Shown here: positions 13,490 through 35,928 of the stretch, in pieces
Layout of the letters: each line of letters begins with the position of its first letter
How positions within the stretch are numbered: the stretch's first letter is position 1
Source of the DNA: Doris montereyensis
Taxonomy: Eukaryota > Mollusca > Gastropoda > Nudibranchia > Dorididae
Reading direction: 5' to 3'
Assembly: GCA_037039925.1 (NCBI GenBank)
Contig: JAXRKP010000377.1
Span: 235,001-299,000, forward strand
Length of the DNA: 64,000 bases
Notes under the pieces: generated by a model
What the model saw: the letters and a program-made list of their open reading frames with translations, nothing else
Told to the model about the DNA's origin: nothing
Database searches by the model: none
Translations under genes and position numbers: made by a program

Positions 13490-13640
13490 CTTTCTCTCTC
13501 TCTCTCCGCCTTTCTCTCTCTCCGCCTTTCTCTCTCTCCCTCTCTCAAGCATTACATGTATCATTGAGTACACAAAATATATACAAACAAAGATGCATAT
13601 TTCTCTCTCTTTGTCTCTCTCTTTCCAGATACATACACCC
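13490..13640. repeat. CT-rich imperfect microsatellite
   Basis: Interrupted CT/CTTT repeats (TTTCTCTCTCTCCGCC twice) occupy this span. No gene is indicated. Confidence 0.8.
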
Positions 13641-16600
13641 AGAATCTTACAAAGAATATAAAAAAATCCTACCCTCATCTACGTCATAATTCCGTAAGCC
13701 TTTATAAAGGTTTTGTTTAAGATATTATCCTACTATGATTTACTTTAAAGATACAAGCTTTACCTCGTTCATCTATGTATTGAGTTAAGCTGAAATATAA
13801 TTTTCTAAGCTCTTTGTAAGATTAGCCATCTGATATAAAAAAAACCATTGTCAGACTTAAGAGGTAAAAAGCACTTGTCATCTGTTTTAGGCTGTTTTTT
13901 TAAATGATTTATAAAAACCATGAAATGTACAATGCTTTTCACCATTTTAACATAAGAAAACCCATCAAATCTCAGTAATCTTGATTCGTCCAAAGGCCCA
14001 GTTAAAGTCTAATTGAAAAAATCCTTGCAATATTTAGATTTCAGGATATCTTGATTGTAAAATTACTCATCTTTACTTTCAGTACAATTTAATTACTGCA
14101 GTTTGTCTCTTAACATTTTAAACTCTTCCATTTTGAAGCCCACATCTGTTCAAATTAAAATCTGATTTATCAGTATGTGCATTTAGCAATCTAAGGGACA
14201 GTATATTTTTATTTTCAGGCGTCATTGGGGTGAAATGTTTTCCTGTGGACATTTTCTAACTTCTTGACTATGCAAAACGTGCATGAACTCTTAAAAATCG
14301 CAATAGTGCACATCGGATTAATATGGAGAACTCTCTTGCTTCGATATATCAATTTGCATACAGTTTGAATATAAATAGATGGACATATTTTATAGTTGTT
14401 TTGTTTAATTTTCTTATCGATTCTTTACATAGAAAGATGCACAAAATTGAACACAACATGAAAAACTAGCACTGCTTGTTACAAACACTAAATCACCATT
14501 CATGTATATAGAACTAAACAATGGAAGTGAATTCCTTGATTGAAATAGCAAAGATTCTGGAACCTTATCCTGTTGACTTTGAATATATTCAAATGTTGAT
14601 GGATTCTTAATACTTTTCATGTAGATTATATTTAAGATGAAAATAAGTCATCTAACAGAGATTTTGATCATAGGTTTCAGCTCAATTTAAAAAAAGATTT
14701 ACCTCCTTCATCCACCACTCAAAAAAATGCAGCCTTCATGACATCCATTCCTCACGAAAGATTCTCAAAATTAAAAGCTCAACATACCAGTCAAACAAAC
14801 ACTTTTAACCTAGCATCCAATCAAGATGTTTGCATAAACACAATTGAAACACTATTCAGAAATTGTTATATATTATTTACATGAGAATAACATACGTAAG
14901 GGCATTTTTGTCGCCATGTAATCTATGCTCCCTCTTATCATTTTCAACCAAACTGTAACTCATGTATATGGCAGATAATGTGAACACCCTCACTCTTCTT
15001 GAGGCACAACCCCAATACAATGTATACAGTGTATCTAAAGAAACCAATGAACAGTGCAATAATAACATCAGCTATGTATGTATATGTAAGTAAGCCTGCA
15101 GCAATGCTAAAAGATGAAGGATGAATATCAAATGCATGCAATGAACAACAAGGAAAACTATGCTCATGTATCTTGTCACATTCAGAACTGGACAATAAAT
15201 TCATGACTCGATAGAAGTCATACTCATGTTTCTGAAAACCCACATATTTGTTTTTAGCTTGAAATTTCTTCACACATTAAAAATCATTCCATTTCAGTCA
15301 AGGAGGAACCTTTAAATGCTCTTCATGGGACCAGGGCCTTTCTTATCACTTTGCATTGTGAATCTTCTTTGATCAACCAATCCTATAATGTAGCTTATAA
15401 AGGGAACAAAATAAAAAAAACCCAAATAGGGTAAAATCATCAGGCTTGATGAAATAAAGGGGAATCAGTCTATTTGTTTGACACCCATTGATGTATCTAA
15501 ATTTTAATCATGAGTGAATCATTACTAGAATGATAAAGTGAAGTGAAAATACACTTAGATGTCTGAAAGACCATAGAGATACATAGATAAAAATTTTTTA
15601 AAGTTCTTAGGAGAATACAGAGTTCTTTTTTACAAAGGGTAAAATGTGAAGTCTGTAATGCCTGCACATCTATATTGCATTCAAACATCAGACCATCCAA
15701 AAGTACACTTTTTCGCCTACTGCTTGTTTTCTTTCTTTAACTACAGAGTGGAAAATACTCAAAATGCCATAGTTGGTAGTGATTACATATATATATAGAT
15801 AAATAAAAGCAGCAATTTTCTTACTCTCAGGTATCTTAAATGTATGGTGAATGTATCGAACTGAGGGGACAAAAGAAAAGAAAAATATAACTTTTCAGAA
15901 AAATACCAGCACTCTTCATAACCCAGATGGCGTAAAATCTTGTCACTGTACTTACAGTATCATAAAATGAATATTTGAGATTTTTCCATGATAAAACAAT
16001 TCCTGTTACAAATCATCACACAGCCTATACACTACAAGCTAAGAATAAAATGTGTCTAGTATGCCATCACCTAAACAAATAATCAAATATTGCAGTCTTA
16101 ACAAACCCTCAAATTCTTTGTATGTTACATATCAAAACTGTAATATATCTTTGACAAAAAGCAATTGGAATATGTTTTTAAAATAACTAAGACTAGACTT
16201 AATTCCTGTACTAAATTCATCACGAACATTAAAGGGGAAGGAAATCAGATATACCTACAGTACGCTTCAATATCACAACACATGACAGAAAGGAAGTTGG
16301 AACAAATGCCTTTATTCTATCTACACAACACAAGACTTATAAAACAGATTGCTCTTTCCTTTGCTATGTGAGTCTTTTCCTTCCTCTGACTCTTTTTTCA
16401 CTAAATAGTAAGCAGATGGGTCCTGATAATTTAATCTTGTTTTTTCATGCAACATAATCACAAAAGATTTGCCTTAATATTCAGCATTCATCAAATCGTA
16501 AGAGTCTGCTCTCAGGATCTATGTAACAATGTTTAAATACGTATAAACTGTGGTACGACTGTTTTGGCATATTTCCTCATGAAACATGAGAGATGTATAT

Positions 16601-18583
16601 AATACTGGGCGTTTTGTCTAAAGTACAAGTTTCTGAACAGCGGACACTTAAAAATTACTGCTGTTTTACAGCTGGTTCATATCTTTTCTTTTAGCAAAAC
16701 TCATTACTTTTTACATTATCATTAAGTATCTATATGACATAAATGTTAAAAGCTTCAATATGTCTCAATAAGGTATCTACATGAAATTCATTTTCACAAA
16801 GTTAAAAGGAGCTGTTGAAAATTAATCATGATCATTTCCATTACCATATAAAAACTAAAGTGGGGCTCTGTCAGGAACAAAAAACGGAAGACAAAACCAG
16901 AAAAAAAATTAATGTGAAATAAACCTCAACCCTCCTCCCTCACACAAAAACAAACAGTAAAATTAAGTAATAAAATTTTGATATTCTTAGTGATCAACCC
17001 ACATAAAGATGCGAGACACTCTTACAAGAGAATAAAGTTGTCCAAAGTCCTTATAATCATAAATGGATAAACTAGTGTTAAATGTTTAATACAAATTTAT
17101 ATGAAGTAAGTTTACATAAATAAACCCAGTTCTCTTACTGCAAATATCCAAAATTTTGCAAGGTTGTAAGAAAATCAAACAATTATGTGATCAGGGAATA
17201 ATAAAATGAATGGGATTTATACAGCACATATCTCTGACTGAGTCAAGCACTGAGAATATTATCACAATAAGCAAAAACTGAATATCAAATCTGTTTTGTG
17301 ATCTCTCTAGTAATTGTGACGCTTTCAGACAAATTTCAAAATCTGTAAAATTCACCATGGACTTTCCTCATCACCTATTATATTGAGCACTTGATATGCG
17401 ATAATGATACATCAAATGCTCAACTTCAACACTGATGAAGCATATATATACACTTTGTGAGTAAATTTATATGCCTCAGGGCAAATTAATAACTAATAGT
17501 AATACAAGGAAGGATAGTAAATGCCTTTTTGCAATTCAAACATTACAGATGATTGATTTTATTGATAAGAAAATGAGAAGATGGTATATTGCAAATGAAA
17601 ATGCAAAACACCGTACTGACTGCTCACTTTTACTGCTTCAGAGATATTATAGCATGTCTCATTTGAGACTTATAATTAGGTAATTTTTGTCTAAGTCTCA
17701 GTCGTTAGACAACAGAGCAGAAAAGCGGAAACGTGAGTGGCTTGGGCATACAACTGAGATTCACTTGCAGCCGCAAACATGTTACAATTTACAGGTGTGA
17801 AGTGATGATGTGATTTTCAATGAACAAAACCTATTTACTGAAGTTGATATTGGATGCAGGTTCTATAAGAACAACATGGAAGAAGAATCCCATTTAAATT
17901 CCATCAAAAGTATGTTTACCGTGTCAAAAATGAAATTAGCCCATTAATAATCTCTTTAAATCTTTAATACTGAACGTCTGAATAGATTTTGAATGCTTTG
18001 CCATCATCTCCCAGCAAATATTGACAGTAAATAATAAGTCTAGCCTAACAACGGTTTAACTTACTTCTTTATAATCAACATGGTTCATTCAGTAATTAAG
18101 AGTGTGAAAGGGAGTGGGGTTTCACAGATGTAGGCCACTCACAGAGCCTAGAATATGAGATAGAACACCAGACAGCTACAGTTAAGGTTATGATGATTAT
18201 AGAATGGAAATATCCATTATGACTTTGTGGCTTTATATATGAAAATATTTGATTCATTGAAATGTATTTTTGTTTAATTTCCTTTTTCAGTGGGCACTCA
18301 AGATGAAATAAACACATAGCCAGGGAGCATTTATACAGTCACTACTGCATCAGTATTCAGTTACAATCTTCCAAACACATCACATTAGACACAAAATTTA
18401 GTGAAGAGAACAATTGCAAAACTGGAAATTTGAAATATCGTATCACAAATCAATAAAATATTCATTCCAAGTAAAATAACAATAACATCAAAAGTGGCAC
18501 ATTTTTCATGTTATCAGAAGAAAAAATATATATGTTATCCAAAGAGAATGGCAGGATTACTGAACTTTCATCTAGTTTCTCAT

Positions 18584-28183
<9,600 letters not shown>

Positions 28184-28396
28184 GACGCTTAACAAACGCA
28201 TCAATTCCCTTCTCATCATAGTCAATAAAGATGTTGAATTCACATCAATATGAATCACTTCAATTCCGCATCATCAAGATCATTAGGATTCATGATCGAA
28301 AACGTGGACCGCTTGATACTTAATAGTCTTCTGAAAGGTTTTGACCCTCAAAGTATCACCCGATGTCCATGCTGAGTGTTGAACTGTTGGTTAAGA
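28184..28396 (-). other. Probable 5' UTR part of NDST exon 1
   Basis: A good acceptor (CTTTTCAG) lies at about 28397 on the minus strand, and exon 1 coding starts at 28183. The sequence between is GC-richer than the introns and has several short overlapping frames, so it is most simply 5' UTR spliced to an upstream exon I cannot locate. Confidence 0.4.
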
Positions 28397-28399
28397 CCA

Positions 28400-29737
28400 T
28401 AGGTGGCATTGCTGAAAAGATATAATGTTACAATCATACTTATAGCATTAGATATGAAAATATAAAGATGTGAATGTGATGATAAAAGGAATGTAATAAT
28501 ACAAAGTTGGTAAATAAACAAGATTTTAAAAAATCGGATTCTTTTCTCATGCATAGTATTCTTTCTGTATTGTAATGTAGGCAGGGTAAACATAACTTCC
28601 AAGCATAAGAACATGGTTGTACTAGTTGTATGTTACTAACTTGTCATAATCATGCACACGCAGCGATCAAAATACCACTTTTATTATAATTATTTATAAT
28701 GGGATTATCTTACAACTTGTACCTCTCAGCAAATTAAAGGAAAGCAAACTGGCATCCAGCCTAATTAAGCTGATCTTGGACACACAGTACAGTGGCTTGC
28801 TCAAAAGCTATACAGTCCAGCCTCAGGCCATCCTGACCCTATGTGAATAAACCTTTTACTTCTCTTCTGGTTCCACAATAAATTCTGGGCGAAAGTTTTA
28901 TCAAGTGAAAAGATTAAAAGAAAGAGAGCACATGATTTTGTAATACAACATAGTCAGTTTGACATTTTAAAATTCTCAGAAGACTTCAATAAACTGTTGA
29001 CAATTTCATCCCTAAGGTGAATACAATTTCAGTTTGATCACTTTTTTCTCAGAAATGACGGTAACATATACAGTGGAAACCTTAAAAACCAAAGTCTGAT
29101 AATCCAAGTTTAAATCAAAGAAGTCGAAATGAAAGTTTTTTCCTCCTCTTTGCTTTTGTTAGATTCAAATTCATAAATAAAGTTGACTACAAGCCGATTC
29201 TTATAATTTAAGTCGATAGGCCATTTCACTGGAATAAAATCTTCAACTTGAGTCTTCTTCAGCATGCATTCTTTCTTAGTGCTGACTGACTGCTGTATGG
29301 TAAAACAGTGCTATCCTAGATCTATTGTGCGGTAATAATAATAACAACAGTGTTGAGCATGGGAGGGGTCAGAGTGGTTTTCTCACATAGCGCACGTGTC
29401 GAATTCTTGTAGAAAATTGTCTCTTTTAGTTATGGCTGTCAAAAATTCCTTAATTACCCATGTGCGCTCACCTGTCAGGGGTCAAGCACGGTCAGCTGGA
29501 TTCCCGGGTAGCTGATCACCCCGTTGAAATTTTTATTAAAAAAATGTACCATTTGATTTTGCTATAACAACGCTTTTCTCACACTGATTGTCTGTCTTTG
29601 TTTCTAGCATAGCATCAACTTCTTGTCTGTTCTCTGTGAAAGTATAATTTCTCTTGGATTTTTGACTTGTCTGATAAAAGCATTTTAATATGTATTTATA
29701 TTTTACGTTTATTTTTGCTTTGGTCATTATACTTTAT
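28400..29737. other. NDST upstream flank without supported gene
   Basis: It holds the presumed first NDST intron or promoter side. A short GC-richer patch at about 29340-29525 stands out from the AT-rich surroundings, but I see no exon or known repeat that I can support. Confidence 0.4.
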
Positions 29738-30540
29738 CTCTTCCTTTCTTTATCAGTTCCCATTCTACCTTCGGTGTATGGGTTCAGATGACCGAGGTGA
29801 TCTTTCTACAGGATGCCCTGTCCTGGAATTTTCTGTTTCCTTCAAAAAAAAATAAATTTCTATGCTTCAATGCCTCTTTTGTATCTTCTTCCCACTTTCT
29901 CCGATGTCTGCCTTTTGGTCTTTTACCTTGGGCTTTAGCATTGTATTCTGACTTAGTTATTCTATTGTCATGCATTCTGTTTACAAGCCCAAACCATCTC
30001 AATTGATTTCTATCTTAGTTTTTATGCCATCTTCTTTGGTTTGATCTCTTATTGTTGTGTTTCTGATTTTGTCTCTTTTAGTTTTCCCTACTACTCTTCT
30101 TAGATATTTCATTTCAGCTGCCTGTACTCTACTGTATTCTCCACTGTCTAAGGTCCAGGTTTTGCTGCCAGAGAGGAGAGTAGGACAATAAACTGTATTG
30201 TATACTGCCACTTTGGTTTTTGTTGATGATTCTTGTTTACCTCCTTTCCTAGCTGAAGATGGTTATATATTGTTATTGTTTTTGATTCTTTGGCTGATTT
30301 CTTCTCTTAGTTTTCCCTCTGAGTTAATCATTACTCCTAGGTAATTGTAGCTTTGAACTTGCTCTAAATTCTCCCTGCCCAATTTAAGATTTTGTGTTTT
30401 AGCTTCCCTAGTTACTAGCATTGTTTTTGTTATCTTCACATTTACTCTCATTCCTCTTTTATTGAGTTCATAATGTTGATATTCGACTGAAGGTCACTTT
30501 CTGATTTTCCGAACAGAACTAAATCATCGGCAAATATTAT
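29738..30540 (-). mobile_element. LINE family A, copy 2 (5' truncated)
   Basis: The minus strand carries the RT C-terminal third: VNVKITKTMLVTREAKTQNL near 30440-30390, YNYLGVMINSEGKLREEI near 30345-30300, MAVYNTVYCPTLLSGSKTW near 30210-30155, then RWFGLVNRM and GRHRRKWEEDTKEALKHRN. It ends in the family tail near 29740. It begins just downstream of the FADD box, as is common for 5'-truncated LINE insertions. Confidence 0.9.
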
Positions 30541-31837
30541 TTAATTGCTAAAAATTTACGCCAACATAGTTAACGAAAATGAGTTTATTTTAAAGATCGG
30601 TTATCGCACTTCTTTCTGTAGAAAAAATTAATTTGCGGTCACAAAGCACTACAAAATTATAACGTACTTCCTCCACCCGTTCCCTTTTTGCCTGAGTCAA
30701 GTACGCATGCAATGCGTCTCCCTTTGAGTGTAACTCATTTTTAACCTATTTTCCTTTATCCAATCGATTTTTTCTGACCCCTCTTATTTTTTCAAATAAA
30801 TCTAGCATGAATCACACCCTAAAGAATGATAAATTCTCACAGCATAAATTACCATAAATAACACATGAAAAACTCCCACTTAGGTCGGGTCTCATTGCAT
30901 CATTCTGTCTTACCAAACACAGAATCACACCACAGGCATACGACAGTCGATCTTTTATTGGCAACTACTGTCATAAATACTGACAAGAAAAGGTTTATAC
31001 AGACCTTACGCAAACAATCACCACACAGACAATGACATGCACACATTGCTCAATAGTTATTGATGAAGCACACAGGAAAGCGTTAGTTTTCAACAATATC
31101 AACAAAACATTTAGAAAGTCTACAAAGCAATTTCACACACAAATATACTATGAAAATTCAATTAATGACATTCAACATGATATAGACACATACATGAGCA
31201 TGTATAGACAAAGCTTTCCAAAAAAAACAACAATCCCAAAACAGCATATTTTAGAGTAGCATTGCACCCACATATATGACAGTACAAATTTGTGCTTCGG
31301 TTGCTGGATGAACAGGGAACGGAAAGCTGTCAAACCAGTCAATTGCAAGGATAGCGAGGTGAGGCATTATAAACTCACAAATCAGAATGAAATTCATAAT
31401 GAATGCACAAACAGCACCTGGTACATGCACACAGATCTACCTGCAAGTATCATTAAATGTATATAATGATACATATCTTATTTCACTGTGTTTTAAGAGT
31501 TCTCCTTCAATGATATTGTTTTTTCCCGTTAGTCTCATTATTGGAGTACTACAAAAATCGATATTATTCTGTTTATACTGATGACCACAAAAATGGCTTT
31601 TTGACAGTACATACATGTATGTATTGTCCTTGTTTTGCAACAGTATGATGGCATTCGCCTGTCTAGGTTTTATGTTAAAGCATTTTACTTAATACCCTTT
31701 GTTTGTTATTATACTGAAATGATGGACCTAATTGAGGCCTTGATTGTATGGAAATGAAACATTTCTTGATAATTTTCTTTCATCAGTCTATCGCAGCACT
31801 CTCTTTCAAGTTGGGGGAAGCATTCACATTTGCTCGC
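30541..31837. other. Intergenic stretch between NDST and ANKRD40
   Basis: No exon or known repeat is supported. The open frame at 31032-31259 has no family resemblance and no codon pattern that convinces me. Confidence 0.5.
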
Positions 31838-32013
<176 letters not shown>

Positions 32014-32343
32014 TCTGATGATCAGTGCTTTGTCTGACATTGACACTAACCTACCTTGGCTCGACGGCCTCGCCAGACATTGAAAGATGATTACATGCAT
32101 GATCATCGGGAGGACAAGCTGGGTGTCGGTAATTTATTGTTGTATCATTACTTTGAAGTCAGACATGTTGTGCGTTTTTTAAGTTAGATTCTCTCTGTTC
32201 TCATTCACAATGGCGCTGTATACGTAAATGGCTAGCATTCACACATTTTGCCATGTCCAGACTATAATTATATGATTGTTGAGGAAACTATTATGAGCAT
32301 GAACTTAGCCGAAGTCAGACCAAGCCACTGTGCACTTGTTAAA

Positions 32344-32348
<5 letters not shown>

Positions 32349-32410
<62 letters not shown>
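32349..32410. repeat. (TA)n microsatellite
   Basis: About 60 bases of TA with one TT interruption. Confidence 0.97.
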
Positions 32411-32415
<5 letters not shown>

Positions 32416-33845
32416 TGGTCCGAACGAAAATGCGTGTGCTTAAGCGAAGCGTGTACTTGTAGAGCATGCATTTGGGTGGCGACTACTGTATTATTATTAT
32501 TGGGTGCCAGTCCACTTGACCATCTACCATAATGTTTCTGTTCTACTTGACGATCTACTACTGGACTAGGCTGAAAACTGTTCAACTTGACGGGCTATTA
32601 CATTCTACTACAATACTACACATTTTCCCTGTGCATTTACACCTTGGGACTGTTATTGGTCGTGTTAAAAATGTTTTGGTCCTGAAAAGGATTGTTAGTT
32701 AGTGCATTGGTGGTTGTAGTTTTTCCTCTGTTACTTGCAATAGATGGTCTTGATGTCATTGTGGAAGGTGATTTAATACCTCCAAATCCTCAGAGAAATG
32801 TGATCAAGGTGGGATGAAAACGTGCTGCTGTGAATGCCTCTTTCCTTCTGAAGGATGTCAGTTTTGGCATCTAACCAAGACCTCTCGATGGACTGGCTGT
32901 GTGCATCTGTTGCTGAAGGTTCAGTTTGAAGCTGAAATCCAAGAGTGCTGAGGACGCTGTATGCCGGTCATTTGTCGAAATGAGTTAAAGATCCAGGCTC
33001 TCATTTTAAATGATTGGAATAAGTGTCGCTCTGTCTGTCTTCAGCACCCAGAAATGCCTGCAATCACTTCCTTTCTTGAGTCCAATAACCCTTGGGCAAT
33101 CAATTTGTCGAACATGTTTCAGTTTTCCTTGAAAGCATTATTGTCAGCATCACTGGAGGTTGATCTACTGCCAGCTGTAGGAAACGAAGCATTTAATTAC
33201 AAAATATCCACCCACCCACACAATTGTAATAATTGTAATCGCCACTGCCTTTGATCTATCCTCCCACTACCTCACATGTTATTTACTGCCAAAATCACAT
33301 TTGATCTAATTGTACCCAACGCCTGAACGTCCACAACGTCCCATCTGGTCACTTGCTCTCATGACCATAATCCTTACCTGTGCTGTACTGTGTCCAATTG
33401 ACATAATAATACATACAGTGATACAGCATAGGTAAACAACAAAGGCACCGGCAGACCGTGGTCAATCAGGCAGGACTTACGGTAGAACAGATTATCGCGG
33501 TAGAACAAAAAATGCATTGGTCTTGCGTATCCCGCTTCGCAGAAGTGTAACATCGGCCAAAATTATATGATGTTCCGACTCTAATGGAAATCCTCCAAAA
33601 AAGAATTCTGTAAGAAGATAAAGACAGTAAAGTTTATTCTAGATCTACTTCAATGCAAGGCAATTACATTGTCAAGATAATTAAGAAAGCTTGAAATTCA
33701 AGATTCTTTATTTGGGATAATCGCACTTTAGCACCACAAGATTTCACCTCAATACGATTACAAATCCAGTTTATGCTCATCGATCAACAGAGCGTTGCAT
33801 GACTTGCTATGAAGGCCTCTCACTTTTATGTATGTTTTTCTCCAA
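32411..33845. other. Unassigned stretch
   Basis: Moderately GC sequence at about 32640-33250 has short frames on both strands (plus 32961-33254; minus pieces such as KKGSDCRHFWVLKTDRATL). I cannot assign these. They may be a decayed retroelement. Confidence 0.3.
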
Positions 33846-34119
33846 TCGTCGCCCTATTATTACTCCCACATTAGCACCGCTGACCATAGTAAATGAAACG
33901 GAAAATACACTGCAGCGGTGCTTAAGTGGGAGTAATAATAGAGTGAGGACTTGGGCCAAGCAAGCGGGGCTTCAAGTCGTCTTCCTATTACTCCCACATG
34001 TGTGTTCTCCAGTCATCAGCCTATTATTACTCCCACTTTAGCACCGCTGACCATAGGCACAATGGTAGGAAATACAAGGCGGCGGTGCTAAAGCGGGAGT
34101 AATAATAGGGCGATGACTG
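33846..34119. mobile_element. Two tandem foldback (hairpin) elements, MITE-like
   Basis: Two imperfect palindromes lie side by side. Hairpin 1 pairs CTATTATTACTCCCACATTA (about 33854) with its reverse complement near 33920-33943. Hairpin 2 is nearly perfect: arms of about 38 bases at 34011-34049 and 34080-34119 around a ~30-base loop starting TGACCATA. Both share the loop start and the sequence TAGCACCGCTGACCATA. A partial third arm is at 33980-34000. Foldback structure suggests a non-autonomous DNA transposon. Confidence 0.7.
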
Positions 34120-35467
34120 ACTTGGGAAGACGATTTGGAAACACAAGGGCATGACTTTTTGTTTACAAGTTTTCATGCAGGGGGCAAGCCCCTGAAACCC
34201 CCCTCACTTTTCTCAAGAAGAGGATAACACTGAAAAACAGAACCAGTAAAGAGGTAAAATAATAATATTATTATTATTCCCCTGCATTGGGAAACAAGAA
34301 TTGCGTTGATCAGCTATTTTGAAGAAAGCAGACACAAGGAGTATAAATATATTCAAATATCGAAATAGGAACAGTTTCTTTTAATGCAGAATACCCTCTC
34401 CCACTCCCTCCTCAGGATAAGTTATAATGGAAATCTAATAAGAAAAATGTATCTCTCAAGTCTCATTCCCGGAGTTAGGCCTAGAGGAGATAGGACCACA
34501 GAACAGAGATGTGTATGTAGGGTAGGCCTCGTGGAGTGGCGAGATTGATGAGAGATAGCACCGCCAATTGTCCAACGATCATGTCAATATTTCTTTTTCA
34601 GACTCAGCCACGGAGGCTTGTGATCAGTGAGAAGTGAGAGGAGAAGAAATCAATATCATGGTAGGTTAGCCTACATCGCGGTTAGTTGGCCTGAGTCGGC
34701 AAGAGAGAGAGTGAGAGCGTGATCTAAGTGTTTTATCAGTGAGTCAGGATACACTACGGACAGTATCGTTTAACTATTTTCAAGTTCAATACTGCCTGGT
34801 GGTGCTAAGTGCGATTATGCCCTTTATTCAAGTAGGCTCATGTAATAGTGACATATCGGCAGTCTATTTATACATATTCTAGCTCTGGTTTAGATTTAGA
34901 TCTAGATCTAGATAGAGTTGATTTTAGTTGAGTTGCTGTTGCTTTCTAACGATCACATCTACGTCCGTTTTTTTTTTTACTGATTCATGTTAATAGGTAG
35001 ATCTAGATCTACAGGTGACAGCAAAGAACCGACACATTTCTTTATAAGAATCATGACTTACTAAACTGGCGGATGATTGTAGAGCTTCGAATGTTTATTA
35101 TAACATAAGGGTAGGATGAGCAGGGTCCAGTTTGGGGTTCAGGAATATCGTCAATAGCTCTTCATCGAAGAAAGTGAAATTAAAAAACAAACTGGTCGAC
35201 ATCGAGAGATCAGTTAGTTGTATCACTCTTTATTATATTCTTTATTTGTTAACAGAAACATGTTTGTACATTGTTGTTGATGGAAGCTAAGATTATCGAG
35301 AAAAAATGTAACGAAATAAAAGTTGTCAATAAATATGTCTCCAAAACGTGTTTTAGTGTTAATTTAGTTGATAATAGTGGTAATGAAATCAGCATAGAAT
35401 CGATGAATCAAATACACTTTTGGGCATGGGGTGAATAATATACTGTAATTTAATATTTTATAAGATT

Positions 35468-35554
<87 letters not shown>

Positions 35555-35738
35555 ATTGTGTGTGTGTGTGTGTGTGTGTGTGTACGTGTGTGCATTTGTG
35601 TATACACTCACCTTGTTTGCCAGGAACGAATGATTTAAGTATAAAAATAAAGTATTGAAACACTTATCGTTTATTGCCGTTTGAGGCTGCGGTCCAAGTT
35701 TGTTTTCTAATTTTCGTTTGTTCATAACATTTGTTTAG
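34120..35738. other. ANKRD40 upstream region
   Basis: No exon can be proven. It contains the CT/TA/GT microsatellite and presumably the ANKRD40 promoter and any non-coding first exon. Confidence 0.4.
35472..35590. repeat. (CT)n(TA)n(GT)n compound microsatellite
   Basis: About 27 bases of CT, 50 of TA and 40 of GT follow one another directly, about 150 bases upstream of the first ANKRD40 exon. Confidence 0.97.
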
Positions 35739-35802
35739 GAGGAACTTTGAGTCAGGTTTACTCTCTGTCTCCTTCTACATTGTCTTATACCAATTTGCGT
35801 TC

Positions 35803-35928
35803 ATGTCTTATCAAGAGGATACCGGGGAAAGGTTGCGAGAGGCAGCATGTGGGTGACTTGGATCTCCTGTCAAAGCTTGTCAACAAACCTGACTACGACA
35901 TAAACAGCAAGAATCAGATAAACGGATG
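35803..35928 (+). CDS. ANKRD40: ANKRD40 exon 1, first coding exon
   Basis: ATG 35803 opens MSYQEDTGERLREAACG. After a missing base at 35851-35853 the frame continues GDLDLLSKLVNKPDYDINSK and QINGW. The exon probably starts at an AG near 35738, giving a short 5' UTR. The donor is GTAAGA at 35929. The Met was chosen because it precedes the ankyrin start at the same distance as in other animals. Confidence 0.85.

Larger units (their letters stand above)
10850..18583. other. Gene-free region downstream of NDST
   Basis: About 7.7 kb of AT-rich sequence without a supported exon on either strand. It holds a LINE family A tail (12010-12087) and a CT-rich patch (about 13490-13640). Part of it may be a long NDST 3' UTR, since NDST ends at 18584 on the minus strand, but no unique polyadenylation site can be chosen by eye. 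Confidence 0.5.

Noticed and set aside
29068..29110. ACAGTGGAAACC, similar to the MITE terminus at 48021
   Set aside because: No opposing inverted repeat or TA pair was found downstream, so the match may be chance.
31032..31259. 75-residue plus-strand ORF
   Set aside because: No recognisable family, no convincing splice context and AT-rich composition like the flanks.
32961..33254. 97-residue plus-strand ORF with opposite minus-strand frames
   Set aside because: Neither strand gave a recognisable domain; kept only as an unassigned stretch.
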